Assembly (NCBI GenBank): GCA_036898135.1
Contig: CM072516.1
Location: 65,982,672-66,046,671 of the forward strand
Length of the DNA: 64,000 nt
Source: Oncomelania hupensis
Lineage: Eukaryota > Mollusca > Gastropoda > Littorinimorpha > Pomatiopsidae
Direction: 5' to 3'
Shown here: in pieces, positions 1 through 12,387 of the stretch
Position numbering within the stretch: position 1 is the stretch's first letter
Layout: every line of letters starts with the position of its first letter
Notes under the pieces: generated by a model
Databases searched by the model: none
What the model saw: only the letters and a program-made list of their open reading frames with translations
Told to the model about the DNA's origin: nothing
Translations under genes and position numbers: made by a program

Positions 1-913
1 AACAAAGCATTATGCTCAGATTCCTTGCACACACTGAAAAGTAGCCTAATACAAGGTGAGAGGGAATGCTCATGTTAATGAAACGTTAGTTGTAGGATAC
101 AACACATTTTCATAATATGTGGAATATTGCACACTAAGTTTTTGTGGACTGTTGCATATACCGTTTTTTGGTTGTGGCGGAATGGGAGGCGACTGGTTCA
201 AGCTTGGGAGAGAGGTTGTCTACCTTCAATTTGTTGGTTAGACTAGTCTTGGATGGCTCCTGCTGTGCAGAATCCTTTGGAGTGGCCATTGGGTTATGCA
301 GGACAAGGTACCACGACATTTGTTCTCCCCGGCGGACCATTCGTCTTCTGCTTTTGGTGATGAGCAGAACTACATTGTCGGCAGGCATTTTATGCAAGTC
401 AGTGGCAGTGACTTTGCAGCAAGTGTTGTGGCACTAGTAGCCGGTAAACCGGTTTGCTATCAACACACTTCACCTCCTTGCGAGGCAAATATTTTTATGT
501 CCCTCTTACTAGGGATAAATAAGAAATAACAGTTCGGGTCGGGCCGTCTTCTCAAGGTGGTGGGCGAGAGGCCAGAGTCCAATGCTTCGCTCGGCTACAT
601 GGTCATAAGATGATTTAATAAAACACAATAGCCTATAAATAGACCGATGTTTGGATTTACTGTAAGATATGAAAGTTCCACCATCTGAGCGGCTGCATAA
701 CAGACATGTATGTAAGTCTAAAGTTTTTCCCCCTAACTAAGTAGCCTAATAATTGCAATTATTAAAAAGCACAATAAAGTAACCAACGTTGATAATATTA
801 ATTTTAACAAATAATGTTTATTTTGTAATTATTATGACATGCAACTGTTTATTGCATTTTTCTAAATTGACACGAAAGTAGACTGTAAGTAGTAGTAATA
901 GTAGTAGTGGTAA

Positions 914-954
<41 letters not shown>

Positions 955-1608
955 ATAAGGGTATTAATCTAGCGCTTTTTCCTAATGATAAATCAGTTCA
1001 AAGCACAGGAAAGTAAACACATATTGATTTTAAAAATATATTATTACAAAAACAGGGCAAAATAAGTTTGCAGCAATGCGTGTAGGCAGTTTATTCTGTG
1101 GACTGTGCTTTCACTTAAATAGCCTAGTCAACCGTTGAGTCAGTAAAGCTACACGAAACATTAACCCATTTGCTACCCCAATCCCGTAGATGAGGTTACC
1201 CTTACATCCTTCAAATCATGTGTTTTCCCTGAACAATTTTAACAAAATTGCGATTATATTTGATAATTCAATATTGTAGGCTATTTGAATGTGTGAATTG
1301 TGTATTTTCTTTGATATTATAGTTCATAGTTGTGAATGTAATAGTTGACTTTTTAACAAGCAATAAATCAACGTAATGCATACGATAGCTAAACAGATAA
1401 CCCTGACATTTTACAAACACTGAATGTAAGCCAACGGGTTTCAATGTGTGGGACAAGAAAGAAAACAAAATGAATGAAAGAATGTGAAATATGTTTACCA
1501 CCACCAATAACAAAACAATCCTTCCCTAACCACGATGACCATGTGACCACTATAACTGACAACAAAACAAAAGTGTTTCATAACTCTTTTTCTTTTCTTT
1601 AATTCCAG
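1..1608. other. Gene-free 5' flank or first intron of the coiled-coil gene
   Basis: I see no supportable gene here. The stretch is AT-rich, with an ACT/AGT trinucleotide repeat at about 914-955. The first coding exon of the downstream gene begins right after a splice acceptor (TTCCAG at 1603-1608), so at least one further 5' exon must lie in this stretch or to the left of the window. Short open frames at 134-437 overlap on both strands and were not convincing. Confidence 0.5.
914..955. repeat. (ACT)n microsatellite
   Basis: About 14 perfect ACT units, preceded by a short AGT run of the opposite sense, so the pair can fold as a hairpin. Confidence 0.9.
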
Positions 1609-1611
1609 AAA

Positions 1612-4600
1612 ATGGCACAAAAGACCAAATCAACGGTAAGTAGAAGAATCTCTGACCGTCCTCTGCATTTTTTCCCTCACCCTTTTCTCAGTACATCACT
1701 AGTTACTGACTTGAATTGTTCTGTTAGCGCTTTACCACATCAAAGAGCTGCCCAAGGTGCTGCCCCAAAAATAACAGTATCGAACCCAGAAGCCGCCCAA
1801 AGCACCAACGTACTTGCTTAATTAAGGCCCAACGTCTAACATCCCATAAAACCCAATGATCTGGATCTAGTTGTATCACACTGGATGAAAGAATGTGTCA
1901 GTCGAGTTACTGCAAAAACAACCGAGTTGCTCAAAGCGCTGGTCGATACAGGATCTAAATCAAGCCACCCACTCGGTTCGTGAGGGCATCACTGTGATCA
2001 CACTTCTTGTGTGGAGATGTTCTGCGCTTTTTTGGAATCTGGGCAATTCTAGAATTGGCCTGCCCATTTTTGGAATTCCAACATTGGTTAGAGTTCGGGT
2101 TAGGGTTAGAGTTTGGGTTTGGGTTACGGAAAGGGTTAGCGTGAGGTCCTAACCCTAACCCTGGCGGCCAATGTTGGCATTAAAAAAAATGGGCAGCCAC
2201 TTCTATAATACTACTAATTCCAAAAACACGCAGAACAGAGATATTTATGGTCCATTCAATCTTTGTTTTACAATTTTAAATTTCTTTCGCGAAAACTTGA
2301 AGATAGCTATCTGATTACTTTACCTTTTTTTCATAACATAGAAAAGTAAATGAAATTGGTGTGCTTTGTTGTTGTTGTTGGGTAGATTAGTGTCCCCGGA
2401 CACCTTAGCGTATAGGGGACGTGAAAACGAAGTTTCGATGATATAAGAAGTCTCTCAATGTAGAAAAGGTCTTGTTGCAAATAAGAAGATGAGGTGGAGC
2501 GCCGAGGCAGCTACAACAGTCGAAATACAAATGTCTGAATGAAGAGCGCATGGATGCGCGGTAAGCAGATAAGAGCGCCGAATAGGTCGCAGGGCCAATC
2601 CTGAAGTGCCGCCGTGTTTCCAACGAATGTCGCAAAAGATATAAAGCAAGGCCGAGGAGGGTAGGTAGGCAGGCGCTGGAGCCACTGGCGGTATAATACC
2701 TGCTGTCCGGAGGTTGCCAATCTCCACAGGGAATCCTGCGCCGCCCAATCGTAGTGAAAGAAGAAGACGGTGGGCTTCCGTAGGCAAGGCGAGCGGAGGC
2801 AAAGCGAAGCAGGCCTTCAACGCAACACCACCGTCGCCGAGACCGCCGTAGCCCAAACAAGGTGAAAATGAAGGTTGGAGGTTGTAGTAGCTAGCGCATC
2901 GGAATCTCCCACAGTCGGAGGCAACCGCCTCGACGACCGGAGACGCACCGCCGGACAGGTCCCCGTACAAGTCGACAGCGCATCCCCATCATCAAGGCAC
3001 GATGGACCGCTGCGGGACAGAGCGCCGCTGTGAGCAGGTGTGGGCTGATAAATGCCTGTAGACCGCTGCAGTGGAAAGTGCAGGTCGGCAACCGCCGCAG
3101 TGGTAAATGCAGGTTGGCCAGGCTAGCTGAACAGTAACCGCCGCAGTAGAAAATGCAGGTTGGCGATGGTAAAGTGCCCAGCACCTCAGCGAATGGACAG
3201 CGCTGGAGCTCAAGAAGTTGACAGACACTGAGTACAAGTCCGCCGGCCGATAAAATCAAGGCTGACGGACCGACCCAGGCTTGCCTGTCGCTGTTCAGCA
3301 AGTGTGTGTGTGTGCCCTGAAATTGGTGTGCGGGATAAGTCTTATTTATATCTGTTCCTCACTCGGTTCACTTCAAGATGGCAGTTTTACTGTAGCAATT
3401 AAAGGGAGAGAATGAGATTCTGCTGCATTGGAGGGGCCGGGTAGCTCAGTTGGTAAGAGCGTCTTGCTAGTAACCGAAAGGTCGCTGGTTCGAATCCCGG
3501 ATTGGTCAACGTGTGATCATATTATTTTCCCCTTTACCAACAACTGGCCCGCTGGTGTCAGTATAAATCGGTCCAGTAGTCACCTATATGCGAAAGTGTC
3601 GTGTGACTATAATCTACATACAAACAATCTGCTGCATTTCTTGCTGTCTTTAATCTATCGGGAAGGAGCGACTTAACATTAAAAGAGATGTGACTTAACA
3701 TTAGAAAACAACAGGACTTAATTAAGACTTAACTTTAGAATTAAGACGCTTGACTTCGAGGTATGAATGAACATTGAAGTTTAATGGCGATATGGCAGAC
3801 GAGGATAAGGCCAAAATAAACTTTGTCTGTTTAGAAAAGAAAGTGAAAGACCTTTTCTTATATAGCGCACTTACAAGCTCAGAGATCTTCTCAAGGCGCT
3901 GGCCCGTAATATCCAGCAATCACACAATAGTTTGCCGAAGTCAGGATACAAGCCCACGTCGCCCAAGACGCACTCACACAAGTCGTGCATTCTGACCGCT
4001 GAGCTATCCCTGCCGCCCTGTTTACGGTATCCCGACCGACCCAATTTTTAAAGTTTTTTTGGGGGGGAGGGGGAGAGGGGGGGGGATCGTCTGGAAAAAA
4101 AAAGAAAAAAAAACGCCAAAAAAAATTCGCACTCAAGATGGAATAGGTCTAAAAAAAAAAGAAAAGAAGTCGACCTACCGACCCTATTTTTTAAAATCTA
4201 TGCTACCGTAAATAGACATACTATTTTTTTAGTCTAATCATCCCAGGGAAGAGGGGGTAGAGATTAAATCAACACTGAACCATCAGAGCAATCATACTGT
4301 GAAGATGGACAATGAAACATTTACACTTTTATTTTGCCCATCACGGGATTCGAGGTAAGACATAATCGTTAACAGTACCCCACATGGAAAGTTGTAAGGT
4401 CTCTTTAGGTAAAAGGTAGCACATTAGGCGTTCGTGTCAAATAATATATTGTTTCAAATTAGAAAGTAAATATAGCTGTCAGTTCCGATAATGTTTGTGC
4501 TAACATATTTAACAGACGTCCCACCAGAGCAGCTTCAACGTTGCAGGACAAGGCATGCAGCAGACCACGGGACGAGGGGATCCTGAAGGACATAAGGAGG

Positions 4601-7600
4601 AGGATGAAGGTGCAGGGGGAGGGAGCGGAGTGGCCACAGCATGGGGAAGTCAGCCCAACACGCCAAAAGATCTGGATATGGTTGATCAGGTGATTTTATT
4701 GGAGGAGTTGTTGTTATAGTAGTTTCTCCTCCTCCTTCTCCTCATCATCGTCGTCATCATCATCATGAACCTTTTCTTCTTGTCATCCCAATTTCATAAG
4801 TCACTGCGTGAAAGTATTGCATAAATGTTAATTGACTGGTCTGCCTGCTAGAATGTGTTGAGCGATAGTGAAGAATTTAAAATGTTAAGTTATGATCTAT
4901 GCACCCTTCCCGCCACTGTGTGTGTGTGTGTGTGTTTATCCACCTCCCTCCCACCAGCGCTGCGATCATGCCTGTTTGTGTGGGGATATTTACGCGCTTT
5001 ATAAATTATTCATTCATTCATTGTGACAGCATAATATTTGTGTGGAAGTAAAGGTCAGAATTTTGAAGATACTCGAGGAAACATTTTCAGCTCGTTAAAA
5101 GGGTACAGTCTCAAGGTAAGATTTTTCAGTAGATAGGCCTACATTAACTACGAGTTTGCTGCGTTGTAGGTGATGGCAGTAAACCGCAGCCTGGTGCAGC
5201 AGATCGACGCATTACGGCTGCGGCTGCAGGTGGATTCACGGCATCATGATGCAGCACGCAGCGCGCTGACCCAAGAGACGCACGATAAGCTGCGCATGAG
5301 AGACTCTCAACTCCTGGAACTCAAGGATGAGCTACGTCAGAAAGAAAAGACGGTAGGCTTACATACAACAAAGTAATTTCTGTTTCCAGGGTGTGCAGAG
5401 TAGTTAGGAAGAACCTGGGTCACTGTTAAAGTCTGTGTGCTACCTCAGAAAAAAAAACAGACGGTACAGCACAATAGCTTCTGTTTCTAAGGGTATGAGA
5501 GTGCTTCAGTAGCAGAAAGCTGTCCTGAACCTTGGTCACTGAAAGCTGTGGGTTACGTCAGAAAGAAAATGCGGTACAGTACAGTAGATTGTCTCTAACA
5601 GTGTCTCAGTGGCAAAAAAGCTCGCCTGTCTTGCCCGGAGAACCTTGGTTTGACTGTCGATGGTGATGGATTTTTTTTCTCTCAATGGAGTCCACTTGAA
5701 TGTGTCTTCACACGATGGTTCACTAACAATAAAACAAAAGCTAACATTTACAAACATATATGGCACCCACAAGAATGGAAGTTGACACTATTGTTTTTAG
5801 GATGTTGAATGTACTGTGTGAGTGTGTGTGTGTGTGTGAGTGTGTACGTGAAAAAACGCACAAATGGGTTTCAGACCTTGTCTTTCTTAGTAACAAACGG
5901 GTTTATTTGCTTGGAACCCACTTTTTTCCAGGAACCCACTTTTTTTCTAAGTGCGCGGGAGTGCTCTTTTAGTGCATGGGAGTGCAGCTGTAGTGCATGA
6001 GAGTGTTTTAAGTACACAGGAGAACTCTATCCGGGACGGAGAAAATACAGTCAATTCTCGGAGAAATTTTGAGGAAAATTCGACCTATTTTGTCGCCTAT
6101 AGGAGACGGACTAGGTCAACTTTTTAGATGGAAAGAGCCAATTTTGACTTAGATTCTTACATTTCAAGAAGAAGTTTGCGTTCTTTCCGTCAAAAAATCA
6201 CTTTCTGATTCCTACATTCTTAAATAAACCCAGTTCTGATGTATTGCAAATATGTGTGTGTGTGTTTTGAAATTTAAACAAAATATGTGTTTATTTGGAT
6301 TGGAAATAAGTGCAGAGAAGACCAAAATGGTGACCCAAAAACACCAATCTCATCAACACGGACATCAAAGTCCAAGGCAATAGCTTCAAATATTTAGGAG
6401 TCCTTATATCAGACACTGGATCCAGACAGAAAGTCCTCTCCAGGATCGCACTAACAACTGCTGCTCTGACAGTTGGAGCTCATTTGGAAAGACAGGACCA
6501 TCAGTCTACACTCCAAAGTAAGGCTGCTGCACTCCCTTGTCATCTCCATCTTCCTATACGCTTGCAAAACATGGACACTCATAGCAGACCTACAACAAAG
6601 AATACAAAGCATGGAGATGAGGTGCTACAGAAGTCTTCTGGGAATTTCCTATACCCAGCACATCACCAACGACGAAGTCCGATAGACCATCACACAAGCC
6701 ATTGTACAGCACGATGACATGCTCACAGTGGTGAAGAAACTGAAACTCTGATGGCATGGCCTTGTCACCAGAGCATCAGACCTTGCAAAGGTCATCCTGC
6801 AAGGCACGGTGCAAGGAGGCAGAAGAAGAGGGAGACAGAAAAAGAGGTGGGAGAACAACATTTAAGAATGGACTGGCTTGACACTGAGCAAAGCCATGAG
6901 GGTTGCTGAGGACAGAGAAAGATGGAGTACTCTGGTTAAACGATCATCTGTGGTGCCCTAACGGCTTTCGAGTTACAGGATAGGATAGGTGTTTATTTAT
7001 TTATTTATTCTTTATGACTTGCAGGTGAAAACGCTGACAGATGAGAACCACAAGAAGCGCAGTGAGATCCAGAGTATGCAGCACACCATCAATGCGCTAA
7101 AGCAGGATGTGGAAGCCTCCAAACACTATGTAGAAGATATCCAGCTCAACCTCAACATATTACAGGTAAACTTTGCAGTCTGCTGGAATCTATAAACAAT
7201 GAATAACTATCTTTTACAGGTAAAGAGCACTGAATATCAGCCAAAACAATTTGTATTAGACCTACATATCTTGAAATATCTTTGGTATTAAATATACTAC
7301 GCATCAAAGACATGTTTCATAGAAAATTACACACACACACATAGTACGCACTGAATCTTCTAAAGCTTGCTAGATTTTTGAAATTCAGGATAGGAAAAGC
7401 AAAGACTGATTAATAAACATACGCATTGGAAATCAGACCTCTACACCTTTCTCTGTAGACAGAAGGGCTGAGACCCTGTTTATACTCTCGCCCGAATGAG
7501 TAATGCTAATACAACAAGATCCTACCTGGGTTAAAACTAGGTAGGTCTGTCTATATAAAGTATATAGAGACCGAAATGGTGCAAAAACTTATAAAATGTC

Positions 7601-9455
7601 TAATTTACCTTAAAAGGTGACAATTTGCTTATACGTTTTTGCATTATTTTAGTGAGTATAATATTTGCGAAAATTGAATCTAAATTTCGTGTCCGACCAC
7701 TCAAAAGATCGTCTGCTAAACAGTGACTTATCTACCTTAGAATACTTATACAGGCACGAAAAACATAAAAGTTACCGGTGCTGATTCAAAGCTGTTGGCG
7801 TGGGTTGGAGGACATTACAGTGCTGCTCCTATGTGACTGGTTCTCAGCCTGTTGTATCGTTTGAAGCGTAATGACCGTATGGAATGAAACTCGCGAAGTG
7901 ACGTTATAAAGGGACTGAATGTCTTTTTAAGACACATACACGCTTATTTGAGAGCATTTGCTTCATTAATGTAAATTAACAAACTCTTCTATGATCATAC
8001 TGCCTGGCGTTAAAGTTTGAGAGTAAAAAAACTCACAAGACACGCTTTAAACCTCGATCGAAAGCTTTTTACCACCTATTCAAAATGTGCTTCATACATT
8101 CGCTCCCTAATTAATAATAGTAGAAGAAGAAGACGTGTGGTTCTCATTACACTTACAGGAAGAAAAAGAGAAGCTGGAATCAGGAGCAGCATACAGAGAG
8201 AAGGAGGAACTGATTCGCAGGTTGACCAAAGAGCTGGCGGACATGCGAACCAACCTCAGCAAGCTGGAGAGAGAGCTCAACAAAGCCAAAGAGGTCATTT
8301 CCACTCAGGGCGGCAAGATCCGGCTATTGGAGCATGAGAAACACAACTTGCACGTCAAGTTCAAGGACGAATTAGCACGCGCCACGCAAACCATGAAACT
8401 CGAAGTAGAGAAAATGAGAGAGGTTCGTAATACTCATAATACACACAAAGAACCATTCAGAACTGTTTGGGTTCTTTTCACTGGCTGGATGGACAACGCC
8501 ATACCTCCAGTAAAACTGGATAGATGCCCCATTTTTAAATCAGCTATCCTTTGTTTGTTTTTTATTGTAACATATATAAATGTTTTGGTTATTTATTTGT
8601 TTATTTTTATTGTTTTTTTCCAATTGCTGTTGATGTTTAGTATATGTGAAAGCATGTGAATGAGAGCTCGGAGCAAACTACCTGTTTGGTTGTACTCTAC
8701 ATTACATTACATTATTATTGCTTTAGGTCCAGCGGACTCTTCCGAGCCAAATCAGGACCGGACAACCCCCGATCTGCATAAAAGATCTGCTGAAACAACC
8801 CTAGTGGTAAAACCGAAAGCTCTCCACCAGCCAGTCCTTTTACAATAAAGACATCCCACGCAGGGGACGGCTGAGGCTTCACCCCAACTTATCGAACCCC
8901 CGTTTACAAAAACAAAATAGAATACAAACATCATTATAAATTATCAACAAAACACACACATATAAAATGCCTACATTGCTAAATAATAACATCATAGGAA
9001 GCCCTAGTGACCACCTGGCAGAAAGCGTCCAATATTCCCAAGCTGATCCAACAGACCTCATACACAAACAAGGAGTCTTGTCCCGGAAGAGTTTTCAAGA
9101 AAAAAGGTAGGAGACTGGTCTAGCGAAGAAGACGATAGTATAGCAGATTGATAGAAAAGAGCAGGAATGAGAAAGAGCAAATGAGAAAGACAGCGACAGT
9201 GGGAATTTAAAGCACTAAATTTCCAGAAAGTGGGGATACTATTTATACTGAAACCCCCGGCACCCCAACGGGGGTGGTTGTACTCTATACAAGTTAGATT
9301 ATCATTATTATAAACACACAGACTCACACCACCGGCACCCCAAGTGGAAGCCAGTCAAGTGATCATCAAAGTTGTGGTTATTTTTTGCTTTAAACAGAAA
9401 CGTTAGCCTATATGCAGGCACAGACATCTTAACAATTTATTTAAAGAATGAATAA

Positions 9456-9523
<68 letters not shown>

Positions 9524-10376
9524 AAAAGAAATAACAAGAACAACAAGGTCTAACCCATGGAACTGTATAAGAGTATATGAGAGTCCTGTAAGAGAAAAGA
9601 CGGAATATCCAATCCAATCCAATTTAATTACCCCCAAAAGGATTACAGCAGGAGCAGAATCACATTTTAAATTCATATGGTCCAAATGTAAAGAAAAGTT
9701 ACTTAGACTGTACTATGCAGGCCCAATCAAGTCAGACAATAAGTGCAAACGTTGGATTAACAGAAAACATAAGCTGACAGACTGATGTATTTTATGTATT
9801 TATGTATTATATTTTTTATTTTATAGCGCATTTCCAACTGAAGGGCTGCTAAGCTGAAGGCGCTGGTGGCTACAGGATCTAACTCAAGCCGCCTGATGTG
9901 CCCACTTAACTTCCATTTCTTAATTATAAGCCTACATTCCTACCCTACTAGCCATCTCTTCTCCACTCCCCATCACCGCTCTTTTTTCCAGTAATAACGT
10001 TCAATGTTCTGTTACTACTGCTTACATATCTTAGTTATGATGCCACTGTTGGCATCTTATTAACTAATGATACCACTATTTTTATTTTTCATCTTTGTTA
10101 ACATGTCACCATTTATTTTACGTCGTAGTTACGATGTCACTGTTTATAATCTTGTCACAGCTGATGAAGGGTCAGTGGGAAGAGATGCGAGTGTTGCGCC
10201 TGCAGAATGAAGGCATGAGGACAGACATCAGGGAAATCAAGGACCTGCTGCTCGCTGATGCCACTGCAGAACACCAAGGTCCCATGTACAACATGGGAGC
10301 ACTCAAACCCTCCCTGCCCGCACTCAGCAGAAACTCCAAAAGAATCGTGCCTGGCAAGAAAAAGCCTTTAGGATGA
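1612..10376 (+). CDS. Unidentified coiled-coil protein, six coding exons
   Basis: The coding exons I assembled are 1612-1635, 4516-4689, 5170-5352, 7025-7165, 8159-8422 and 10161-10376. Every one is flanked by AG and GT, every one is a multiple of three, and all introns are phase 0, which supports the model. The product is about 333 residues. Residues 1-66 are low-complexity and Gly/Glu-rich. Residues about 67-290 are charged heptad-like sequence (for example LRLRLQ, LELKDELRQKEK, LIRRLTKELADM) typical of a long parallel coiled coil. The last 45 residues are basic and Pro/Lys-rich and end KKKPLG. No catalytic motif is visible. I do not recognise the family; a centrosomal, ciliary or cytoskeletal coiled-coil protein is plausible but only inferred. 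The ATG at 1612 follows a splice acceptor by three bases, so a 5' noncoding exon, or further coding exon, lies upstream. Confidence 0.75.
2019..2236. mobile_element. MITE-like inverted-repeat element with telomere-like core
   Basis: GTTCTGCG at 2019-2026 pairs with CGCAGAAC at 2229-2236. The arms stay complementary for about 70 bp, including GCCCATTTTTGGAATTCC on the left against the complement of a GGGCAGCC block on the right, and CCAACATTGG near the centre. Between the arms are degenerate GGGTTAGGGTTAG units followed by CCTAACCCTAACCC. It lies in intron 1 of the coiled-coil gene. No coding capacity. Confidence 0.7.
2380..3300. repeat. GC-rich dispersed repeat with internal 35-60 bp tandem units
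   Basis: Much more GC-rich than its surroundings. It opens with GTCCCCGGACAC..AGCGTATAGGGGAC at about 2391-2420, and the same block recurs inverted at about 26008-26045. At 3055-3175 three degenerate units built on GCCGCAGTGGTAAATGCAGG repeat in tandem. Overlapping minus-strand open frames reflect base composition; I see no recognisable protein. Confidence 0.45.
3435..3690 (+). mobile_element. tRNA-derived SINE (Thr-like head)
   Basis: The first 74 bp (3435-3508) resemble a tRNA: box A-like TAGCTCAGTTGGTAAGAGC, a loop CTAGTAA that would give anticodon AGT, and a box B GGTTCGAATCC at 3488-3498. Several stem pairs are broken in the anticodon and T arms, and an unrelated body continues to about 3690. 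It is therefore read as a SINE, not a working tRNA gene. Confidence 0.6.
6297..6989 (+). mobile_element. RTE-like LINE, 5'-truncated copy A
   Basis: Matches the 3' third of the LINE reading frame at 30007-32326 but has frameshifts and stops. It ends in GGATAGGATAGG. GTGTTTATTT occurs at 6287-6296 on the left and again at 6989-6998 on the right, a target-site duplication of about 9-10 bp. The tail lies only about 35 bp before the acceptor of the coiled-coil gene's fourth coding exon (7025). Confidence 0.85.
8700..9274 (-). mobile_element. 575-bp retroposon with ACATT tail and 13-bp TSD
   Basis: The 13-mer TGGTTGTACTCTA occurs at 8687-8699 and again at 9275-9287, a perfect target-site duplication. 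The left end carries ACATTACATTACATT, which read on the minus strand is a 3' (AATGT)n tail. A related copy lies at about 46660-47235 and a short 3' piece at about 32893-32945. The minus strand has open frames of 60-90 codons but no domain I recognise. It may be a SINE or a nonautonomous LINE fragment. Confidence 0.75.
9454..9523. repeat. (GAAA)n microsatellite
   Basis: About 17 GAAA units in intron 5 of the coiled-coil gene. The long Phe/Ser/Leu open frame on the other strand is an artefact of this repeat. Confidence 0.9.
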
Positions 10377-10710
10377 TGTCCATGGAACACGGCTAGGTTA
10401 ATTTAATTCAAGTCTAGAGTGAACATGGAGTTGCTTGGCAGCGTTTTATAATTGTGAAAGATGAATGGACTACAGATTAGCATTTTGTGGCATCTTTAGT
10501 AACAAAGGAGTTATGTCCTGTTTCAGTTCCATGTTTGAATGTATGTATTATGTGTTTATTTCTCTCAGGGCTCAAAAATGAATTTTGCATACATGCAAAC
10601 AGTAACACACTTGAACTTGCCTGTATAATAATTACACAGGCATCTATGTGCTCAATTCATAGGTAATGGTTTTGCCTGTGCTGAAACTCTAGAATAATTT
10701 GATTCAGCAC

Positions 10711-11125
10711 GTATGAGTCAGTTGTGCAAGAAATATGGGCATATTTGTAGATGAACAAAATAATAAATAAAAAGACTTGTGAATGTTGGAACTGCATTTA
10801 GCAAAATTGTGTGTTTTCATAATCTGAACTACATGCAGCAACTGTTAGTGCGGTTGTGTTTTCATTAATTATAATATAATCTGTTCTGTATCCAGGAATG
10901 TTTGTTCTTTTGTCAGTCACTCCATGTGCATGTATGAGTCAGTTGTGCGCCAAATATGGGCAATGTTTTAGATGACGGGCAAAATAATAAATACAAAGAC
11001 TAGTGAATGTTGGAACTGCATTCTGCAAAAGTCTTAACTGCATGCAGCAAATGTTAGTGCGGTTGTGTGTTTTCATAAATTATAATGTAAACTCTATCCA
11101 AGAATGTTACTTTTGCCCGTGTGCA
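10711..11125. repeat. Tandem duplication, 221-bp unit, in the 3' UTR region
   Basis: GTATGAGTCAGTTGTGC at 10711 recurs at 10932. The two copies stay alignable (AAAATAATAAATA, GTGAATGTTGGAACTGCAT, GTTAGTGCGGTTGTGT) for about 200 bp. Both carry the polyadenylation-like AATAAA. Confidence 0.8.
10762..10771 (+). terminator. Candidate polyadenylation signals of the coiled-coil gene
   Basis: Two overlapping AATAAA hexamers lie 386-395 bp after the stop codon at 10376. A second candidate is in the duplicated copy near 10985. The used site cannot be told from sequence alone. Confidence 0.45.
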
Positions 11126-11479
11126 AATCATGGTACTGATGAGTACATACTGTGGTGCCAATCAATCATGCTCAGAATGTGATTTCCCTACAATAAAATG
11201 TAAATCACTTTTATTTATTTAAAAATGTATTATTAATGGTATATAATTATGCCCTACTTTTTTTTTTTTAAATTAATAATTCTGAACATAAGTGTATACG
11301 TTTTGCAGGGATTTAATTATCAGCGGTTCAGTGGATTTCCGCTATTGAATAAATATTTCTGCAGAGAACAGTATGGTTTTCCGCGGAACCAAAAATGTTT
11401 GACAACAATTTCCCTCCAATGAAAAGATGTACATGTCCTCAAGTCAAACGGAAACAGGGAACTGCGCATGCGTGTTTCT

Positions 11480-11700
11480 GAATTGTAGCCGGTGAAATGG
11501 ATGTAACACATTGTTCAGTGTGGCGAGACAGTTGATGATAAAAGCGCTTCCAGGTGGGAAAGAATGGAAAAAGAAGTGGGTGATGAACGACCAGGATAAC
11601 ATTTGAGGGAGATCTCAAGAAATGGAACAGTCTTTTGTACAGTGTGCCAATCGGAAATCAAATACGAGCAATGGAGAACTTGCTGTCTGAGACTAAAATA
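11480..11700 (+). pseudogene. Decayed BED/C2H2-finger transposase relic
   Basis: Conceptual translation with frameshifts gives KALPGGKEWKKKW, then a stop, then NGTVFCTVCQSEIKYEQW. The spacing of the C-x2-C pair followed by an I-K-Y block resembles the N-terminal BED-like zinc finger of hAT-type transposases. The frame is broken by a stop (near 11608) and at least one frameshift, and I see no downstream DDE core. Confidence 0.4.
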
Positions 11701-11769
11701 AATTAAGCTAAGCAGTCTCATGTAACTGCGAGTCAAGTGTGCAGCATTCAACCTTCAACCAGGTTTGCT

Positions 11770-11908
11770 GATGCACAATCTGTGAAGCCAGTGTGCATCT
11801 TTCAACTTTCAGTCAGTGTTGTTGATGCACAATCTGTGAAACCAGTGTGCATATTTCAACTTTCAGTCAGTGTTGTTGATGCACAATCTGTGAAACCAGT
11901 GTGCTGCA
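11770..11908. repeat. 54-bp in-frame tandem repeat
   Basis: GATGCACAATCTGTGAA begins at 11770, 11824 and 11878, an exact 54-bp period. As 54 is 18 codons, the plus-strand frame repeats DAQSVKPVC..FQLSVSVV. It follows the decayed zinc-finger relic; I see no evidence that it is expressed. Confidence 0.85.
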
Positions 11909-12387
11909 CCCAGCAGTCAGTCAATGTTAGTAAAGCAAGTCAAAACCCTGTTTAGAGAAACTGCAGTCACAAACAAACCAATCTCTCCAAATTCTTCAAA
12001 CATACCAACTTATGCCAGTGAAAATACTGTTTCAATATTTGGATTGTGCATCAGAATGTATTAACATTTTAAAACTAAGTTTGGACTTTACTGGTGAACA
12101 GGGACTGTCAGCTGGGCACCAGTGTGTTTAAACTTACATTTGTAGTTGGACTTTGTTGGCAAATAATCACTGTATGCTATGCATCAATAAAAGACCGGCT
12201 ACTGCAAGCTGTGTGTAATCAAGCAAGTCTTTCCTTCACGATGTTATGGTTTTCAGTCATCACAAATTTTCGATTAAAATGCAACAATTCGTATTCTCAG
12301 TGGAGGGAAGGGAAGAGGGAGAGGGGGGAAAGGGGATTGGGGGAGAGGGAGGGGGTATTTTACTGCACTCTCTACCAGCGCTATAGA

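Noticed and set aside
134..437. Open frames on both strands near the left edge (97 aa plus, 87 aa minus)
   Set aside because: The minus frame (SRRRMVRRGEQMSW) has transposase-like flavour, but there are no splice signals, no recognisable domain and no second copy. Left unannotated.
2405..3301. Long minus-strand ORFs (136-171 aa)
   Set aside because: The region is GC-rich and repetitive with overlapping frames; no domain or splice structure is evident.
3435..3508. tRNA-Thr gene
   Set aside because: Box A and B and an AGT anticodon position are present, but the anticodon and T stems have several mismatches and a SINE body follows.
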